DNA of 64,000 nt, taken from assembly GCF_900091575.1 (NCBI RefSeq), contig NZ_FMCR01000010.1, positions 62,001 to 126,000 on the forward strand, read 5' to 3'. Within the stretch, counting starts at the first letter, position 1. Each line of letters begins with the position of its first letter. Both the position numbers and the translations under genes were made by a program. The stretch comes from Micromonospora saelicesensis. Its GTDB lineage: Bacteria > Actinomycetota > Actinomycetes > Mycobacteriales > Micromonosporaceae. Shown in pieces: positions 8,942 through 17,426 of this stretch. The notes below the pieces were generated by a model. That model did no database searches. It worked only from the letters and a program-made list of their open reading frames with translations, and had not been told where the DNA came from.

Positions 8942-10129
8942 TCAGGAGGCGGCCGTGCGGACCTCCGATCGGGTCGGGACGACGCGGTGGCGGCGGACCG
9001 GGTACAGGACCGGGTGTGCGATGCTCCAGGCGGCGCCCGTGCAGACGAACTCCTTGTAGCGGGCCGCCAGCTTCCCGGTGAGGAGGGCCGGCCTGGCCCG
9101 GTCGTCGGCGGTCACGTACTGGATGATGCCGTCGCGGCGGCCGAGGCTGATGCACTGGTTGAAGTAGCGCAGTGGGGCCTTGGGGAACTTCGCCCGACCG
9201 GTCAGGCGTGCGGCGATGGCGTCGGCGGCCTGCCAGGCCATCGGGATGCCCGAGGCGCAGGACATCCGCAGCGGCTTGCCACCCGGTCCTTCGGCGATCG
9301 CGGCGTCGCCCACCGCGTACACCTCGGGGTGTGAGACCGACCGCATGCTGGCGTCGACGATGATCTGCCCGGTCTCCGCGACCGCCAGGGTCGTGGCGGC
9401 GGCGATGGGGTGCACGGCGAAGCCGGTCGTCCACACCGTCACCTGGGCCGGGATCTCCCGACCGTCGCGGGTGACCGCACCGGCCGCCTCGACCCGCGCG
9501 ATGTCGGTGTGCTCGTGCACTGTGATGCCGAGCCGGTCGCAGACGCCGCGCAGGTGCTGCTGCGCCTTGCCGTTGAGCCAGTCGCCGAGACCGCCGCGGG
9601 CGGCGAGCGCGACATCGAGGTCCGGCCGGGTCTCGGCGATCTCAGTGACCGCTTCGAGGCCGGTGAGGCCGCCGCCGACGACGAGCACGGTCCCACCGGG
9701 CGTGAGGTGGGCGAGGCGGTCGCGCAACCGCAGCGCCGAGGGCCTACCGGCGATGTCGTACGCGTGCTCGGCGACCCCGGGGACGCCATGGTCGGCGGTA
9801 ACGCTGCCGAGGGCGTAGACGAGCGTGTCGTAGGTGATCTCGTCGGTGCCGTTGTCGTCGGCGAGCGCGACGGTCCTGCGATCGGCGTCGACGGCGGTGA
9901 CCCGGGCCAGCCGGGGCTTGACGCCGGTGCCGGCGTAGACCTCGCTCAGTGGGCGTCGTTTGAGGTCCTGCCCGGTGGCCAGTTGGTGCATGCGGACCCG
10001 CTCGACGAAATCCGCGTCGGGGTTGATGACGGTGATCTCGGTGTCGTCCGCGTGCAGCCGCTTGGCGAGGCGCCCGGCGGCCATGGCTCCGGCGTAACCC
10101 GCTCCGAGGACGACGATGCGGTGCTTCAT
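8942..10129 (-). CDS. FAD/NAD(P)-dependent oxidoreductase, NDH-2-like
   Basis: 395 residues. The start is ATG 10129, with AGGAG seven bases upstream; the frame is open further but the extra residues are not protein-like. The N-terminal FAD-binding motif is VVLGAGYAGAMAAGRLAK. The second nucleotide-binding motif is VLVVGGGLTGLEAVTEIAE near residue 145. The ATG-type motif PEVYAVGDAAI follows near 285. This is the pyridine-nucleotide disulfide family, NADH dehydrogenase-like branch. It lies directly downstream of, and in the same direction as, an ECF41 sigma gene; ECF41 sigma factors are known to be neighbours of oxidoreductase, epimerase or carboxymuconolactone decarboxylase genes, so this is the likely regulated partner. 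Confidence 0.9.
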   Translation of the reverse strand: MKHRIVVLGAGYAGAMAAGRLAKRLHADDTEITVINPDADFVERVRMHQLATGQDLKRRPLSEVYAGTGVKPRLARVTAVDADRRTVALADDNGTDEITYDTLVYALGSVTADHGVPGVAEHAYDIAGRPSALRLRDRLAHLTPGGTVLVVGGGLTGLEAVTEIAETRPDLDVALAARGGLGDWLNGKAQQHLRGVCDRLGITVHEHTDIARVEAAGAVTRDGREIPAQVTVWTTGFAVHPIAAATTLAVAETGQIIVDASMRSVSHPEVYAVGDAAIAEGPGGKPLRMSCASGIPMAWQAADAIAARLTGRAKFPKAPLRYFNQCISLGRRDGIIQYVTADDRARPALLTGKLAARYKEFVCTGAAWSIAHPVLYPVRRHRVVPTRSEVRTAAS

Positions 10130-10211
10130 GGTGGCACTCCTGTCTCGGTGGTGGTCGCTTCCTGAACCGGACAGCGACGCGATTCCTGACAGGAGTTGGC
10201 TATGAGCTGGA

Positions 10212-11156
10212 TCACCAGACGTGGAGAGTGGGCTCCCCATGCTCGGAGGCGGACCACTGCCGGGTGGCACGGACGAGCTTGTCGGGGTTGACCTGGTTGT
10301 GGATGGCCGTGACACCCTCGGGCGTCACCTCCACCGACATCACGCCGATGACCCGGTCGTCGATCACGACCACCACGGCCGGAGCGCCGTTGGCGGTGGT
10401 GACGTACATGGCCGGGCTGCCACCGACCAGGTCCCGTTTGACGTCGGCGGGCCTGAACAGGCCACGCAGGAACTTCGCCACCGCCAGCGCGCCGACGATC
10501 GGCGCGGCCCGGGCCGGGATCTTGCCGCCGCCGTCGGCGGTGCTCGTCGCGTCGTCGGTCAGCAACTCCACCAGCCGCTGGATCTCACCGTTGTTGGCCG
10601 CCGTGAGGAACTCCGCGACGATCTTCCGGGCGGTGGCCCGGTCGACCTCCGCGCGGGCCCGTTCGGCGGTGACGTGCTGCTTGGCACGCCGGTAGGTCTG
10701 CTGGCAGTTCGACTCGGTGATGCCGAGGATCTCGGCGATCTCACCGTGGGAGTAGCCGAAGGCCTCCCGCAGCACGTACACCGCGCGTTCGTTGGGCGAC
10801 AACCGCTCCAGCAGGGTGAGCACCGCCATCGAGACCGACTCGCGCTGCTCGGCGGTGTCGAGCGGGCCGAGCATCCGGTCCCCGGCGAGGACCGGCTCGG
10901 GCAGCCACGTGCCCACATAGGTCTCCCGCCTGGCCCGCGCCGAGGTCAGCTGGTTGAGACACACGTTGGTGAGGACCTTCGTCAGCCACGCCTCGGGCGT
11001 CTCGACGTGCTCCCGGTCGGCGCCCTGCCAGCGCAGGAAGGTGTCCTGGACGGCGTCCTCAGCGTCGCTGGCCGAGCCCAGCAGGCGATAGGCGATCGCC
11101 TCCAGGCGGGCCCTGGAGTGCTCGAACACCTCGACCTCGTCCGGACTGAGCGGCAT
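10212..11156 (-). CDS. ECF41-family RNA polymerase sigma factor with SnoaL-like C-terminal domain
   Basis: 314 residues from ATG 11156 (MPLSPDEVEVFEHSR); the open frame to 11222 lacks protein-like sequence. Region 2 is LGSASDAEDAVQDTFLRW. Region 4 is LSPNERAVYVLREAFGYSHGEIAEILGITESNCQQ. A C-terminal ~110-residue SnoaL-like extension contains the linker WLPEP upstream, DGGGK and the terminal NPDKL motif that mark ECF41. In that family the extension both inhibits and is needed for activity, replacing an anti-sigma factor. The FAD oxidoreductase 82 bp downstream is the expected partner. I looked for the known TGTCACA/CGTC promoter upstream of both genes and found only a partial TGTCAGG. Confidence 0.93.
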   Translation of the reverse strand: MPLSPDEVEVFEHSRARLEAIAYRLLGSASDAEDAVQDTFLRWQGADREHVETPEAWLTKVLTNVCLNQLTSARARRETYVGTWLPEPVLAGDRMLGPLDTAEQRESVSMAVLTLLERLSPNERAVYVLREAFGYSHGEIAEILGITESNCQQTYRRAKQHVTAERARAEVDRATARKIVAEFLTAANNGEIQRLVELLTDDATSTADGGGKIPARAAPIVGALAVAKFLRGLFRPADVKRDLVGGSPAMYVTTANGAPAVVVVIDDRVIGVMSVEVTPEGVTAIHNQVNPDKLVRATRQWSASEHGEPTLHVW

Positions 11157-11263
11157 GGTTCGATAGTCAACCACGCGCGCGACCTCGCCGACCGGTCGAC
11201 TTCGTACCTCGAAACCGCTCACCTCAGGGGCCGGGCGCGTGTGGTGGTCGTACCCTTGCCGCG

Positions 11264-11857
11264 GTGACGTCCGATTCGTTGCGCCGCGCCCTCACCGCAC
11301 CCGCGGACCCCTCGCTACGGCCTCTGCCCGACCAGGTCGCGGCCCTGTTGGAGGCCCTGCACGCACCGCCGCGTCTCGCCGCGCACCTGCGGGCCGTGCA
11401 CGACGTCGCCGCGCAGCTGACCGACGCGATGGCGGAAAGGTTCCCGCAGCTCTCGTTCGATCGCGAGGCGGTGCTCTTCGGCGCCGCCACCCACGACATC
11501 GGCAAGGTCCTGCACCCGGAGGAGCTGTCCGGGCCCGGATCCGCCCACGAGCCCGCCGGCTACGAGCTGCTGCTGGGGCATGGTGTCTCCGAGGCGCTCG
11601 CCCGGTTCGCGCGTGACCACGCGTCCTGGCAGCAGGACGGCATCGGCGTTGACGACCTGCTGGTCAGCGTGGCGGACAAGGTGTGGAAGGGAAAGCGGGT
11701 CACCGACCTGGAAGAGCTGCTCGTGGACCGGCTTGCCGACGCCACCGGCCGCGAGCGGTGGTCGGTGTTCCTGGACCTGGACGACATCCTCGACCACATC
11801 GCCGCCGACGCGGACCGCCGGCTGGCCTTCCAGGCGACCCATCCGGTACGCGGGTGA
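11264..11857 (+). CDS. HD-domain phosphohydrolase
   Basis: 197 residues from GTG 11264. The metal-binding HD motif is visible as ATHDIGK near residue 77, with an earlier His in HLRAVHDVA and later RDHASW and DKVWKG contributing further metal or phosphate contacts typical of HD proteins. These enzymes hydrolyse nucleotide or other phosphate bonds; the substrate cannot be told. The gene stands alone between the divergent ECF41 gene and the convergent MFS gene (6 bp between stops). Confidence 0.82.
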   Translation: MTSDSLRRALTAPADPSLRPLPDQVAALLEALHAPPRLAAHLRAVHDVAAQLTDAMAERFPQLSFDREAVLFGAATHDIGKVLHPEELSGPGSAHEPAGYELLLGHGVSEALARFARDHASWQQDGIGVDDLLVSVADKVWKGKRVTDLEELLVDRLADATGRERWSVFLDLDDILDHIAADADRRLAFQATHPVRG

Positions 11858-11863
11858 ACCCGG

Positions 11864-13084
11864 TCAGCGGCTCGCCGGACCCGTTCCCGCCGTTCGGCGC
11901 GGCGAGGGCGCGGTCGGCGTCTCGTCGGGTGGCGTCGACCGGCGGCGGAACGTGGCCACCACCACGGCGGTCAGGCAGATCGCCGCGGCGGCGATGAGCG
12001 GCGGGCGGGCGCCGAGGTGGACGGCTGCGGAGCCGAGCGGGATCGCGACGACGAGCGGCCCGAACATCGCGGTGTTGGCCGTCGCGGAGACCCGTCCCAG
12101 CAGCGCCGACGGCGTGTGGGTCTGCACGGCGGTCACCGCCGCGACGAGGGTCCAGGGCAGCCCGACGCCGGCCACCACAGCCCCGACGACGGTGGCCGGC
12201 CACCACGGCAGGCAGCGCGCCAGGCACCCGATCGCGAACAGCGCCGTTCCGACGGCACCGACGGCACCGGGACCTCTTGCCGTGATGAGTCGACCGACGA
12301 TCAGGCCGCCGAGAATGGAACCTGCGCCCTGCGCGCTGGCCAGCACACCCAGGAACGTCGTCGGCAGGCGCAGCTCGGTGACGACGATCGCGTAGATTCC
12401 CGCCGTCGTGAAGCCGGACATGGCGATCGACACCGCGGCGAGCACGACCGGCAGACGTGTCGCTGGCTGTCCGAACAGGACCGCCAGTCCGGTACGCGGG
12501 CCGCCGCCGCGTTCCGTGCGCCGGTCGGTGGGCGTCCGGTTCAGGCGAAGTAACGCGTACAGGGTGGCGACCAGGACCGGCATGGCCGCACTGAGGACGA
12601 CGACCGCGTGGCTACCCCACCACGCGTAGAGGCCGGCCCCGGCCAGGGGAGCGACGAGCTTCATGCCCTCCTGTGCGCTCGAGCGCCACCCGTTGACGTC
12701 GCCGAGTTCGGTCGGGGCGAGTGCCGACGGCAGCAGCGCCGTCTCGCCGGCGTCGATCAGCACGTAGCTGACGCCGTAGGCGCACGAGACGGCGAAGATG
12801 AGCCAGGTCTGCCCCGGCCCGCGTACCGCGAGGAGCGCCAGCAGGGCGGCCGCCAGCATGAGGTTGACGGCGATGACCAGCGGCCGCCGGGGTGCCCGGT
12901 CGAGCAGACCGCCCAGCCACGGTCCGGCGAGCACCGGGGCGTAGACGCAGAGCCCGGCGAGGGCGGCGAGGCTGGTGGAGCCGGTGAGGTCCAGGATCCA
13001 GATGCCGGCGACCAGGGACATGGCGCTGCTGCCGAAGCCGGACAGCAGGGAGATCGCCACGAACAGGCCCGCGTTGCGACGCAT
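11864..13084 (-). CDS. MFS transporter (drug-efflux type)
   Basis: 406 residues with about 12 hydrophobic segments. ATG 13084 is preferred: GGAG sits five bases upstream; a GTG at 13090 is possible. It opens RRNAGLFVAISLLSGFGSSAMSL and has the loop GLLDRAPRRP between helices 2 and 3, corresponding to the MFS motif A (G-x-L-x-D-R-x-x-R-R). It resembles actinobacterial MFS exporters of the EntS/tetracycline type. It is third in a run GNAT / HTH / MFS; a palindrome matching the HTH-gene operator lies 74-92 bp upstream of its start, suggesting control by that HTH protein. Confidence 0.88.
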   Translation of the reverse strand: MRRNAGLFVAISLLSGFGSSAMSLVAGIWILDLTGSTSLAALAGLCVYAPVLAGPWLGGLLDRAPRRPLVIAVNLMLAAALLALLAVRGPGQTWLIFAVSCAYGVSYVLIDAGETALLPSALAPTELGDVNGWRSSAQEGMKLVAPLAGAGLYAWWGSHAVVVLSAAMPVLVATLYALLRLNRTPTDRRTERGGGPRTGLAVLFGQPATRLPVVLAAVSIAMSGFTTAGIYAIVVTELRLPTTFLGVLASAQGAGSILGGLIVGRLITARGPGAVGAVGTALFAIGCLARCLPWWPATVVGAVVAGVGLPWTLVAAVTAVQTHTPSALLGRVSATANTAMFGPLVVAIPLGSAAVHLGARPPLIAAAAICLTAVVVATFRRRSTPPDETPTAPSPRRTAGTGPASR

Positions 13085-13157
13085 GAGCACTCCGAGTTGA
13101 GTCGAGGTGACTCATATCCTCAAGCTTGAGCGAGGCACAGGCAATGCCGCCGCATGT

Positions 13158-13176
13158 TGTCAATGATCCATTGACA
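13158..13176. promoter_or_regulatory. 19-bp palindrome upstream of the MFS gene (operator candidate)
   Basis: TGTCAATGATCCATTGACA has perfect 8-bp arms around ATC. It contains the stop codon of the HTH gene and lies 74 bp ahead of the MFS start. It is the same motif as the site at 13641-13659. Confidence 0.65.
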
Positions 13177-13639
13177 GGGCGATCTCGATCTTCGTGGCGG
13201 CGGTCCGAGCGGGCGCGGGCAGTCGCTCACCCGCTTCGGCGAGATCGGTGGCAAGGAGCAGTGCCAACGCGTGCAGCGAGCCCGGGGCGGCGTCCAACGC
13301 GGCGTCCACAGTGCTCCGTACGAGCGCCGCTCGACGAAATCGGCTGTCCCACCGCTGGTCGGCGCCGATCCACCGAGCCAGGTCGGCCACCGCCGCCCGC
13401 AGCGCCGCGATCTGCGGAGGCATCCGGAGGTCGAGCTGCTGCCGCCGCGACCATCGTGCCGCCACCAGCCGTTGTCGACGCTGCTCGGCGGCCTGCCGGC
13501 TGCCGAGGCCGAGTGCCGTCGCGATCTGGGCCCACGTCGCACCGTCGTGGCGCGCGCGGTCGATGATCTCCAGCTCCTGCTCGTCCAGGCGAGCGCGGGT
13601 AGCGCAGACCTCCGCCAACCGAGCCAGCTCCGACGTCAT
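13160..13639 (-). CDS. helix-turn-helix DNA-binding protein, putative autoregulator
   Basis: 159 residues from ATG 13639. A helix-turn-helix is visible at ~28-58: DEQELEIIDRARHDGATWAQIATALGL with recognition helix SRQAAEQRRQRL, resembling sigma region 4 or small actinobacterial HTH proteins. The remaining ~95 residues are helical with an acidic/arginine mix (WDSRFRRAALVRSTVDAAL) and may dimerise. No ribosome site is visible: a palindrome ends one base before the ATG, and TAACGT sits at -12 to -7 relative to the ATG, so a leaderless transcript is plausible. Identical-type palindromes at both ends of the gene suggest autoregulation and control of the downstream MFS gene. Confidence 0.75.
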   Translation of the reverse strand: MTSELARLAEVCATRARLDEQELEIIDRARHDGATWAQIATALGLGSRQAAEQRRQRLVAARWSRRQQLDLRMPPQIAALRAAVADLARWIGADQRWDSRFRRAALVRSTVDAALDAAPGSLHALALLLATDLAEAGERLPAPARTAATKIEIALSMDH

Positions 13640-13640
13640 C

Positions 13641-13659
13641 TGTCAACGTTACATTGACA
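13641..13659. promoter_or_regulatory. 19-bp palindrome at the start of the HTH gene (operator candidate)
   Basis: TGTCAACGTTACATTGACA has 8-bp arms with one mismatch and ends one base before the ATG of the HTH gene. It overlaps the likely promoter and the 3' end of the GNAT gene. Shared consensus with the site at 13158, read on the minus strand, is TGTCAATGNNNCRTTGACA. Confidence 0.65.
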
Positions 13660-14122
13660 CTGCGCGAGACTCGGCGGTGATCGTCCTGGGCGCGCGGACC
13701 ATGAACACGTCCACCGGGTCCTCGGTGTCGATCGTGAATCCGTGTCGCTCGTACAGCCTCCGGGCCGGGCTGCCCCGCAGCACGTTCAGCCGCGCCGGCG
13801 TGCCGAGGCGGTCGCACCGGTCCAGCAGTTCACGCAGCACGGCCGTGCCGATGCCACTGCCCTGTAGCCGCGGGGCCAGGTAGAAGTGCTCCAGCCAGTG
13901 GGCGTCCGCGTCGGGCCGCAACGCCACGCAGCCGGCGAACGCGCCGTCCACCTCGACGACCCAGGTGTACGCCGGTGCGAAACCGTCCCGCAGGCGCTGC
14001 CGCACCCGCTGTTCGTCGTACCGCCCGAGCCGCTCCAGATCGGCTCGCAGCACCACCGCCCGCAACTCGGCCACCGCCTCGACGTCCGCCGCCGAGGCCG
14101 GCCGAAGCTCCCAGTCCGCCAT
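13649..14122 (-). CDS. GNAT-family N-acetyltransferase
   Basis: 157 residues from ATG 14122 (MADWELRPASAADVEAVAELR), 11 bp after the TetR gene stop. The GNAT core is clear: CVALRPDADAHWLEHFYLAP is strand 4 with motif A beginning, RLQGSGIGTAVLRELLDRC is the acetyl-CoA pyrophosphate loop (R/Q-x-x-G-x-G), and ARLNVLRGSPARRLYERHGF is motif B. It transfers an acetyl group from acetyl-CoA to an unknown amine. It sits between TetR and the HTH gene on the same strand and may be co-transcribed with TetR. Confidence 0.9.
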   Translation of the reverse strand: MADWELRPASAADVEAVAELRAVVLRADLERLGRYDEQRVRQRLRDGFAPAYTWVVEVDGAFAGCVALRPDADAHWLEHFYLAPRLQGSGIGTAVLRELLDRCDRLGTPARLNVLRGSPARRLYERHGFTIDTEDPVDVFMVRAPRTITAESRAVSM

Positions 14123-14132
14123 GATCAATAAG

Positions 14133-14738
14133 CTAGCGCGGCCCGGTGCCCTGGGGGTGCTGTCGCAGCCCGGCGACGAGGATTTCGACCATGCGACGCG
14201 CGTCGTAGCGGGGTTCGCCGGCACCGATGCAGAGATTGCCGACACCGCGCAGCAACTCGAAGGCCGTCACGTCGGGGCGGATCTCGCCGGCTGCGGCAGC
14301 GGCGTCGAGCAGTTGGGCGCACGCCGGCACGAGGCGGTCCAGGAAGTAGGCGTGCAGGGTCTCGAACGCCGCGTTATCGGACTGGAGCGCCTCGGCGAGG
14401 CCGTGCTTGGTGACCAGGAAGTCGACGAAGAGGTTGATCCACTGGGCGAGGGCGGCGTGCGGTGTGCTGCTGTCGGCCAGCAGCGTCGGGCCCGCCTCCG
14501 CGCACGCCTCGACCTGATGCCGGTAGACGGCGACGATGAGGTCGGCGCGGGTCGGGAAGTGGCGGTAGATGGTGCCGACACCGACGCCGGCCCGGGCGGC
14601 GATGTCGCGTACGGGCGCGTCCACGCCCGAGGCGACGAAGGCCGAGGCGGCGGCGTCCAGCAGTGTCGCCTCGTTGCGCCGGGCGTCAGCCCGCTTCCGC
14701 GGGGTTGACCTCCCCGATTCGCTGTCGATGTCGGCCAC
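14133..14738 (-). CDS. TetR-family transcriptional repressor
   Basis: 201 residues from GTG 14738, nine bases after GGGGG; a TTG at 14765 would add nine residues but abuts the operator. The N-terminal HTH reads NEATLLDAAASAFVASGVDAPVRDIAARAGVGVGTIYRHFPTRADLI, the canonical TetR signature. The C-terminal ~130 residues form the ligand-binding bundle (TetR C-terminal family of SCO1712 type). It is divergent from an aldo-keto reductase, and two GGAAC-N3-GTTCC palindromes lie between them. The protein most likely represses itself and the reductase until a small molecule binds. Confidence 0.93.
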   Translation of the reverse strand: MADIDSESGRSTPRKRADARRNEATLLDAAASAFVASGVDAPVRDIAARAGVGVGTIYRHFPTRADLIVAVYRHQVEACAEAGPTLLADSSTPHAALAQWINLFVDFLVTKHGLAEALQSDNAAFETLHAYFLDRLVPACAQLLDAAAAAGEIRPDVTAFELLRGVGNLCIGAGEPRYDARRMVEILVAGLRQHPQGTGPR

Positions 14739-14765
14739 CGCGCCGTTACCCCCGTCACTTGGCAA

Positions 14766-14782
14766 ACGGAACGCTGTTCCGT
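14766..14782. promoter_or_regulatory. TetR operator candidate 1
   Basis: ACGGAACGCTGTTCCGT has perfect 7-bp arms around GCT and lies just upstream of the TetR gene. The same GGAAC-N3-GTTCC core recurs 27 bp away. Confidence 0.75.
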
Positions 14783-14794
14783 ATCGTTCTTAGC

Positions 14795-14807
14795 GGAACG
14801 TGGTTCC
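14795..14807. promoter_or_regulatory. TetR operator candidate 2
   Basis: GGAACGTGGTTCC has perfect 5-bp arms around GTG; its centre is 27 bp from that of operator 1. Located in the divergent TetR / aldo-keto reductase promoter region. Confidence 0.72.
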
Positions 14808-14870
14808 ACTTGCTCAGGATGCCAGAGCGGGTGGACCAGTGTCACCTCACCCTTCCGTGGAGGAACAGCC

Positions 14871-15890
14871 ATGCAGTACCGCACCCTGGGGCGCACCGGC
14901 GTCCAGGTCAGCACCCTCGTGCTCGGCGCAATGAACTTCGGCAAACTGGGGCACACCACCCAGGACGAGGCGACGGCGATCGTCGACGCCGCGTTGGAGG
15001 CCGGGATCAACCTGATCGACACCGCCGACATGTACAGCCAGGGCGAGTCGGAGCAGCTGGTCGGCAAGGCCATCGCCGGCCGCCGCGACGACATCGTGCT
15101 GGCCACGAAGGCCGGCATGCCGATGGGCGACGAGCGCAATCAGCGGGGCAGCTCGCGCCGCTGGCTGGTCACCGAGTTGGACAACAGCCTGCGCCGCCTC
15201 GGCGTCGACCACGTCGACCTCTACCAGATCCACCGGTGGGACCCGACCACCAGCGACGAGGAGACCCTGTCGGCGCTGACCGACCTGCAACGGGCGGGCA
15301 AGATCCGCTACTTCGGCTCCTCGACCTTCCCCGCGTACCGCATCGTCCAGGCCGAGTGGGCCGCGCGGGAGCACCACCTGGGCCGGTACGTGACGGAGCA
15401 GCCCAGCTACTCGATCCTGCAACGGGGGATCGAGGCCCACGTCCTGCCCGTGACCGAGCAGTACGGGCTCGGCGTGCTCGCCTGGAGCCCGCTCGCCTCG
15501 GGCTGGCTCTCCGGTGCGATCCGCGCCGGCCGGGAGATCACCACCAGCCGCTCGGCGCTCCTGCCCGCCCGCTTCGACCTCAGCGTCCCGGCCAACCAGG
15601 CCCGGCTCGACGCCGTCGAGCAGCTGGCCACCGTCGCCGACGAGGCGGGGCTCACCCTGATCCAGCTCGCACTCGGGTTCGTCACCGCGCACCCGGCCGT
15701 GACGAGCGCGATCATCGGCCCCCGCACCATCGACCACCTGCACGCCCAACTCGCCGCCGCGGACACCGTGCTCCCGGCCGACGTGCTCGACGCGATCGAC
15801 GCGATCGTCGCACCCGGGGTCGACCTCGCCGCAGCCGAGAAGTTCGACACCCCGCCCGCCCTGCTCGACCCGGCGCGGCGGCGTCGCTGA
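14871..15890 (+). CDS. aldo/keto reductase
   Basis: 339 residues from ATG 14871 with GTGGAGGAA upstream. The catalytic tetrad is visible: Asp and Tyr in NLIDTADMYSQGESE, Lys in VLATKAGMPMG, His in YQIHRWD. The late motif AIIGPRTIDHL binds the NADPH 2'-phosphate side. The length fits the AKR family with a (beta/alpha)8 barrel. It reduces an aldehyde or ketone with NADPH; the substrate is unknown. Divergent from TetR, with two TetR operators in its promoter region, so probably inducible by the compound it detoxifies. Confidence 0.94.
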   Translation: MQYRTLGRTGVQVSTLVLGAMNFGKLGHTTQDEATAIVDAALEAGINLIDTADMYSQGESEQLVGKAIAGRRDDIVLATKAGMPMGDERNQRGSSRRWLVTELDNSLRRLGVDHVDLYQIHRWDPTTSDEETLSALTDLQRAGKIRYFGSSTFPAYRIVQAEWAAREHHLGRYVTEQPSYSILQRGIEAHVLPVTEQYGLGVLAWSPLASGWLSGAIRAGREITTSRSALLPARFDLSVPANQARLDAVEQLATVADEAGLTLIQLALGFVTAHPAVTSAIIGPRTIDHLHAQLAAADTVLPADVLDAIDAIVAPGVDLAAAEKFDTPPALLDPARRRR

Positions 15891-15938
15891 GCCAACGGGT
15901 GCGGTGATCGACCCCGTTGGTCACCTAGGATGTGACTC

Positions 15939-16493
15939 ATGAGCGCTGAGGCTGTCGGCATGCACATGCCCGCCGTTGTGACGCTCGACGACGTGGCGGC
16001 GATGAACGCCGCCGATCCGAACGGTCACCGCTACGAGACCAGCCCCGAGGGGGTCCTGTCGGTCATGCCGCCGCCCGATTCGGAACACGCCATGATCGCC
16101 AGTCGCCTCTTCGCCTGGTTGATCGTGGCGGGTTGGCCCGCCGAGCAGGTGCTTCAGGCAGTCGGTGTGCGCATCTCCGGACCGGACGGTGACGGTGGCC
16201 GCATCCCCGATGTGAGTGTCTGGCGTAAGCCGCCGTCCCGCAGCGTCTGGGCCGCAGTCGCCGACGTCGTACTCGTCGTGGAGATCGTCTCGCCGGGCTC
16301 GGAGGCGATGGACTCCGTGACCAAGGTCCGCGAGTACGCGTCGGCGGGGATCCCGCAGTACTGGGTGGTCGATCGGGACGGCGCGCAGACGGTCACCCTG
16401 CACCGGCTGGGCGGGGACGGCAGCTACGAGACGCGGGCGCGGATGCCGTTGGCCTGGCTGCTCCAGACCGCCCCCGCCGACCATCTCGACTGA
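15939..16493 (+). CDS. Uma2-family (DUF820) putative endonuclease
   Basis: 184 residues from ATG 15939. The Uma2 fold is recognisable: HRYETSPEGVLSVMPPP, HAMIASRLFAWL, the PD-(D/E)xK-type core RIPDVSVW and VVLVVEIVSPGSEAMD, then the conserved KVREYASAGIPQYWVVD. Family members are predicted restriction-endonuclease-like proteins common in actinobacteria and cyanobacteria; their biological role is not established. No partner gene is apparent. Confidence 0.9.
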   Translation: MSAEAVGMHMPAVVTLDDVAAMNAADPNGHRYETSPEGVLSVMPPPDSEHAMIASRLFAWLIVAGWPAEQVLQAVGVRISGPDGDGGRIPDVSVWRKPPSRSVWAAVADVVLVVEIVSPGSEAMDSVTKVREYASAGIPQYWVVDRDGAQTVTLHRLGGDGSYETRARMPLAWLLQTAPADHLD

Positions 16494-16538
16494 ACGTCAC
16501 CACCGACGGCCTGCCCAGGCCTGTCGTATCGTTCCGGG

Positions 16539-17333
16539 ATGGTACAGCCGGTGTGGGCGAACGGTGACGCGTACGAGGCGTACGTGGGTCGGTGGAGCCG
16601 TCTGGTCGCTGTGGAATTCCTGCGCGGGTTGGCCGTTGCGCCGGGGCGGCACTGGCTCGACGTGGGCTGCGGCACCGGAGCGCTGACCTCGACGATCCTC
16701 AGCCACAACGACCCCGTCGAGATCACCGGCATCGACCCGTCGGAGGGGTTCGTCGCTGTCGCGCGTACCCGGGTCACCGACCCCCGGGCGGCATTCCAGG
16801 TCGGTGACGCGCGGGCCCTGCCGCTACCCGATCGTGTAGCGGACGTGGTGGTCAGCGGATTGACGCTCAACTTCGTGCCGGAGCCCGCGCGGGCGGTGGC
16901 GGAGTTCGCCCGGGTGGTCCGGCCGGCCGGGGTGGTGGCCGCCTACGTCTGGGACTACGCCGAGGGGATGGCGATGATGCGGCACTTCTGGGCCGCCGCC
17001 GCACAGCTCGACCCGGCCTCGGCGAAGCTGAACGAGGGGAACCGCACCACGGTGTGTCAGCCCGACGCGCTCCGCACGCTGTGGGAGCGGGCCGGGTTGC
17101 GGGACGTGTCGGTCTGGCCGGTCGACGTGCCCACGACCTTCACCGATTTCGCCGACTACTGGACACCGTTCCTCGGCGGTCAGGGGTCGGCGCCGGGGTA
17201 CGTCGCGACGTTGGCCGAATCCGACCGGGCCGCGCTGCGGGAGTCGCTGGCCACCCGGCTGCCGGTCGAGCCGGACGGGTCGATCCGGCTCACCGCGCGG
17301 GCCTGGGCCGTACGCGGCACGCCGCCCGAGTAA
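16539..17333 (+). CDS. class I SAM-dependent methyltransferase
   Basis: 264 residues from ATG 16539. Motif I is WLDVGCGTGALTSTIL, the acidic ribose-binding motif is ITGIDPSEGFV, then FQVGDARALPLPDRVADVVVSGLTLNFVPEP is the Methyltransf_11 signature, and RVVRPAGVVAAYVWDY is the post-motif strand. It resembles UbiE-like small-molecule methyltransferases. The substrate cannot be inferred; no biosynthetic neighbours are present. Confidence 0.92.
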   Translation: MVQPVWANGDAYEAYVGRWSRLVAVEFLRGLAVAPGRHWLDVGCGTGALTSTILSHNDPVEITGIDPSEGFVAVARTRVTDPRAAFQVGDARALPLPDRVADVVVSGLTLNFVPEPARAVAEFARVVRPAGVVAAYVWDYAEGMAMMRHFWAAAAQLDPASAKLNEGNRTTVCQPDALRTLWERAGLRDVSVWPVDVPTTFTDFADYWTPFLGGQGSAPGYVATLAESDRAALRESLATRLPVEPDGSIRLTARAWAVRGTPPE

Positions 17334-17426
17334 CCGTCGCGCCGAGCCTCGCCGGAGGTTGTCGCAAACCGGACAAGACGGTAAAGCCCCTGGTAGAGCA
17401 CCCTTGGGGCAGGTGGAGGTAGACGG

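Noticed and set aside
10130..11263. ECF41 target promoter (TGTCACA with CGTC)
   Set aside because: Only a partial TGTCAGG at about 10187-10193 with CGTC at the wrong distance; not reported as a promoter.
17388..17426. tRNA-like segment (GGTAGAGCA D-arm and a 7-base loop reading TTGGGGC)
   Set aside because: The D-stem does not pair fully, the T-arm GTTCGA is missing, and no acceptor stem can be closed. At most a remnant; not called as a tRNA.
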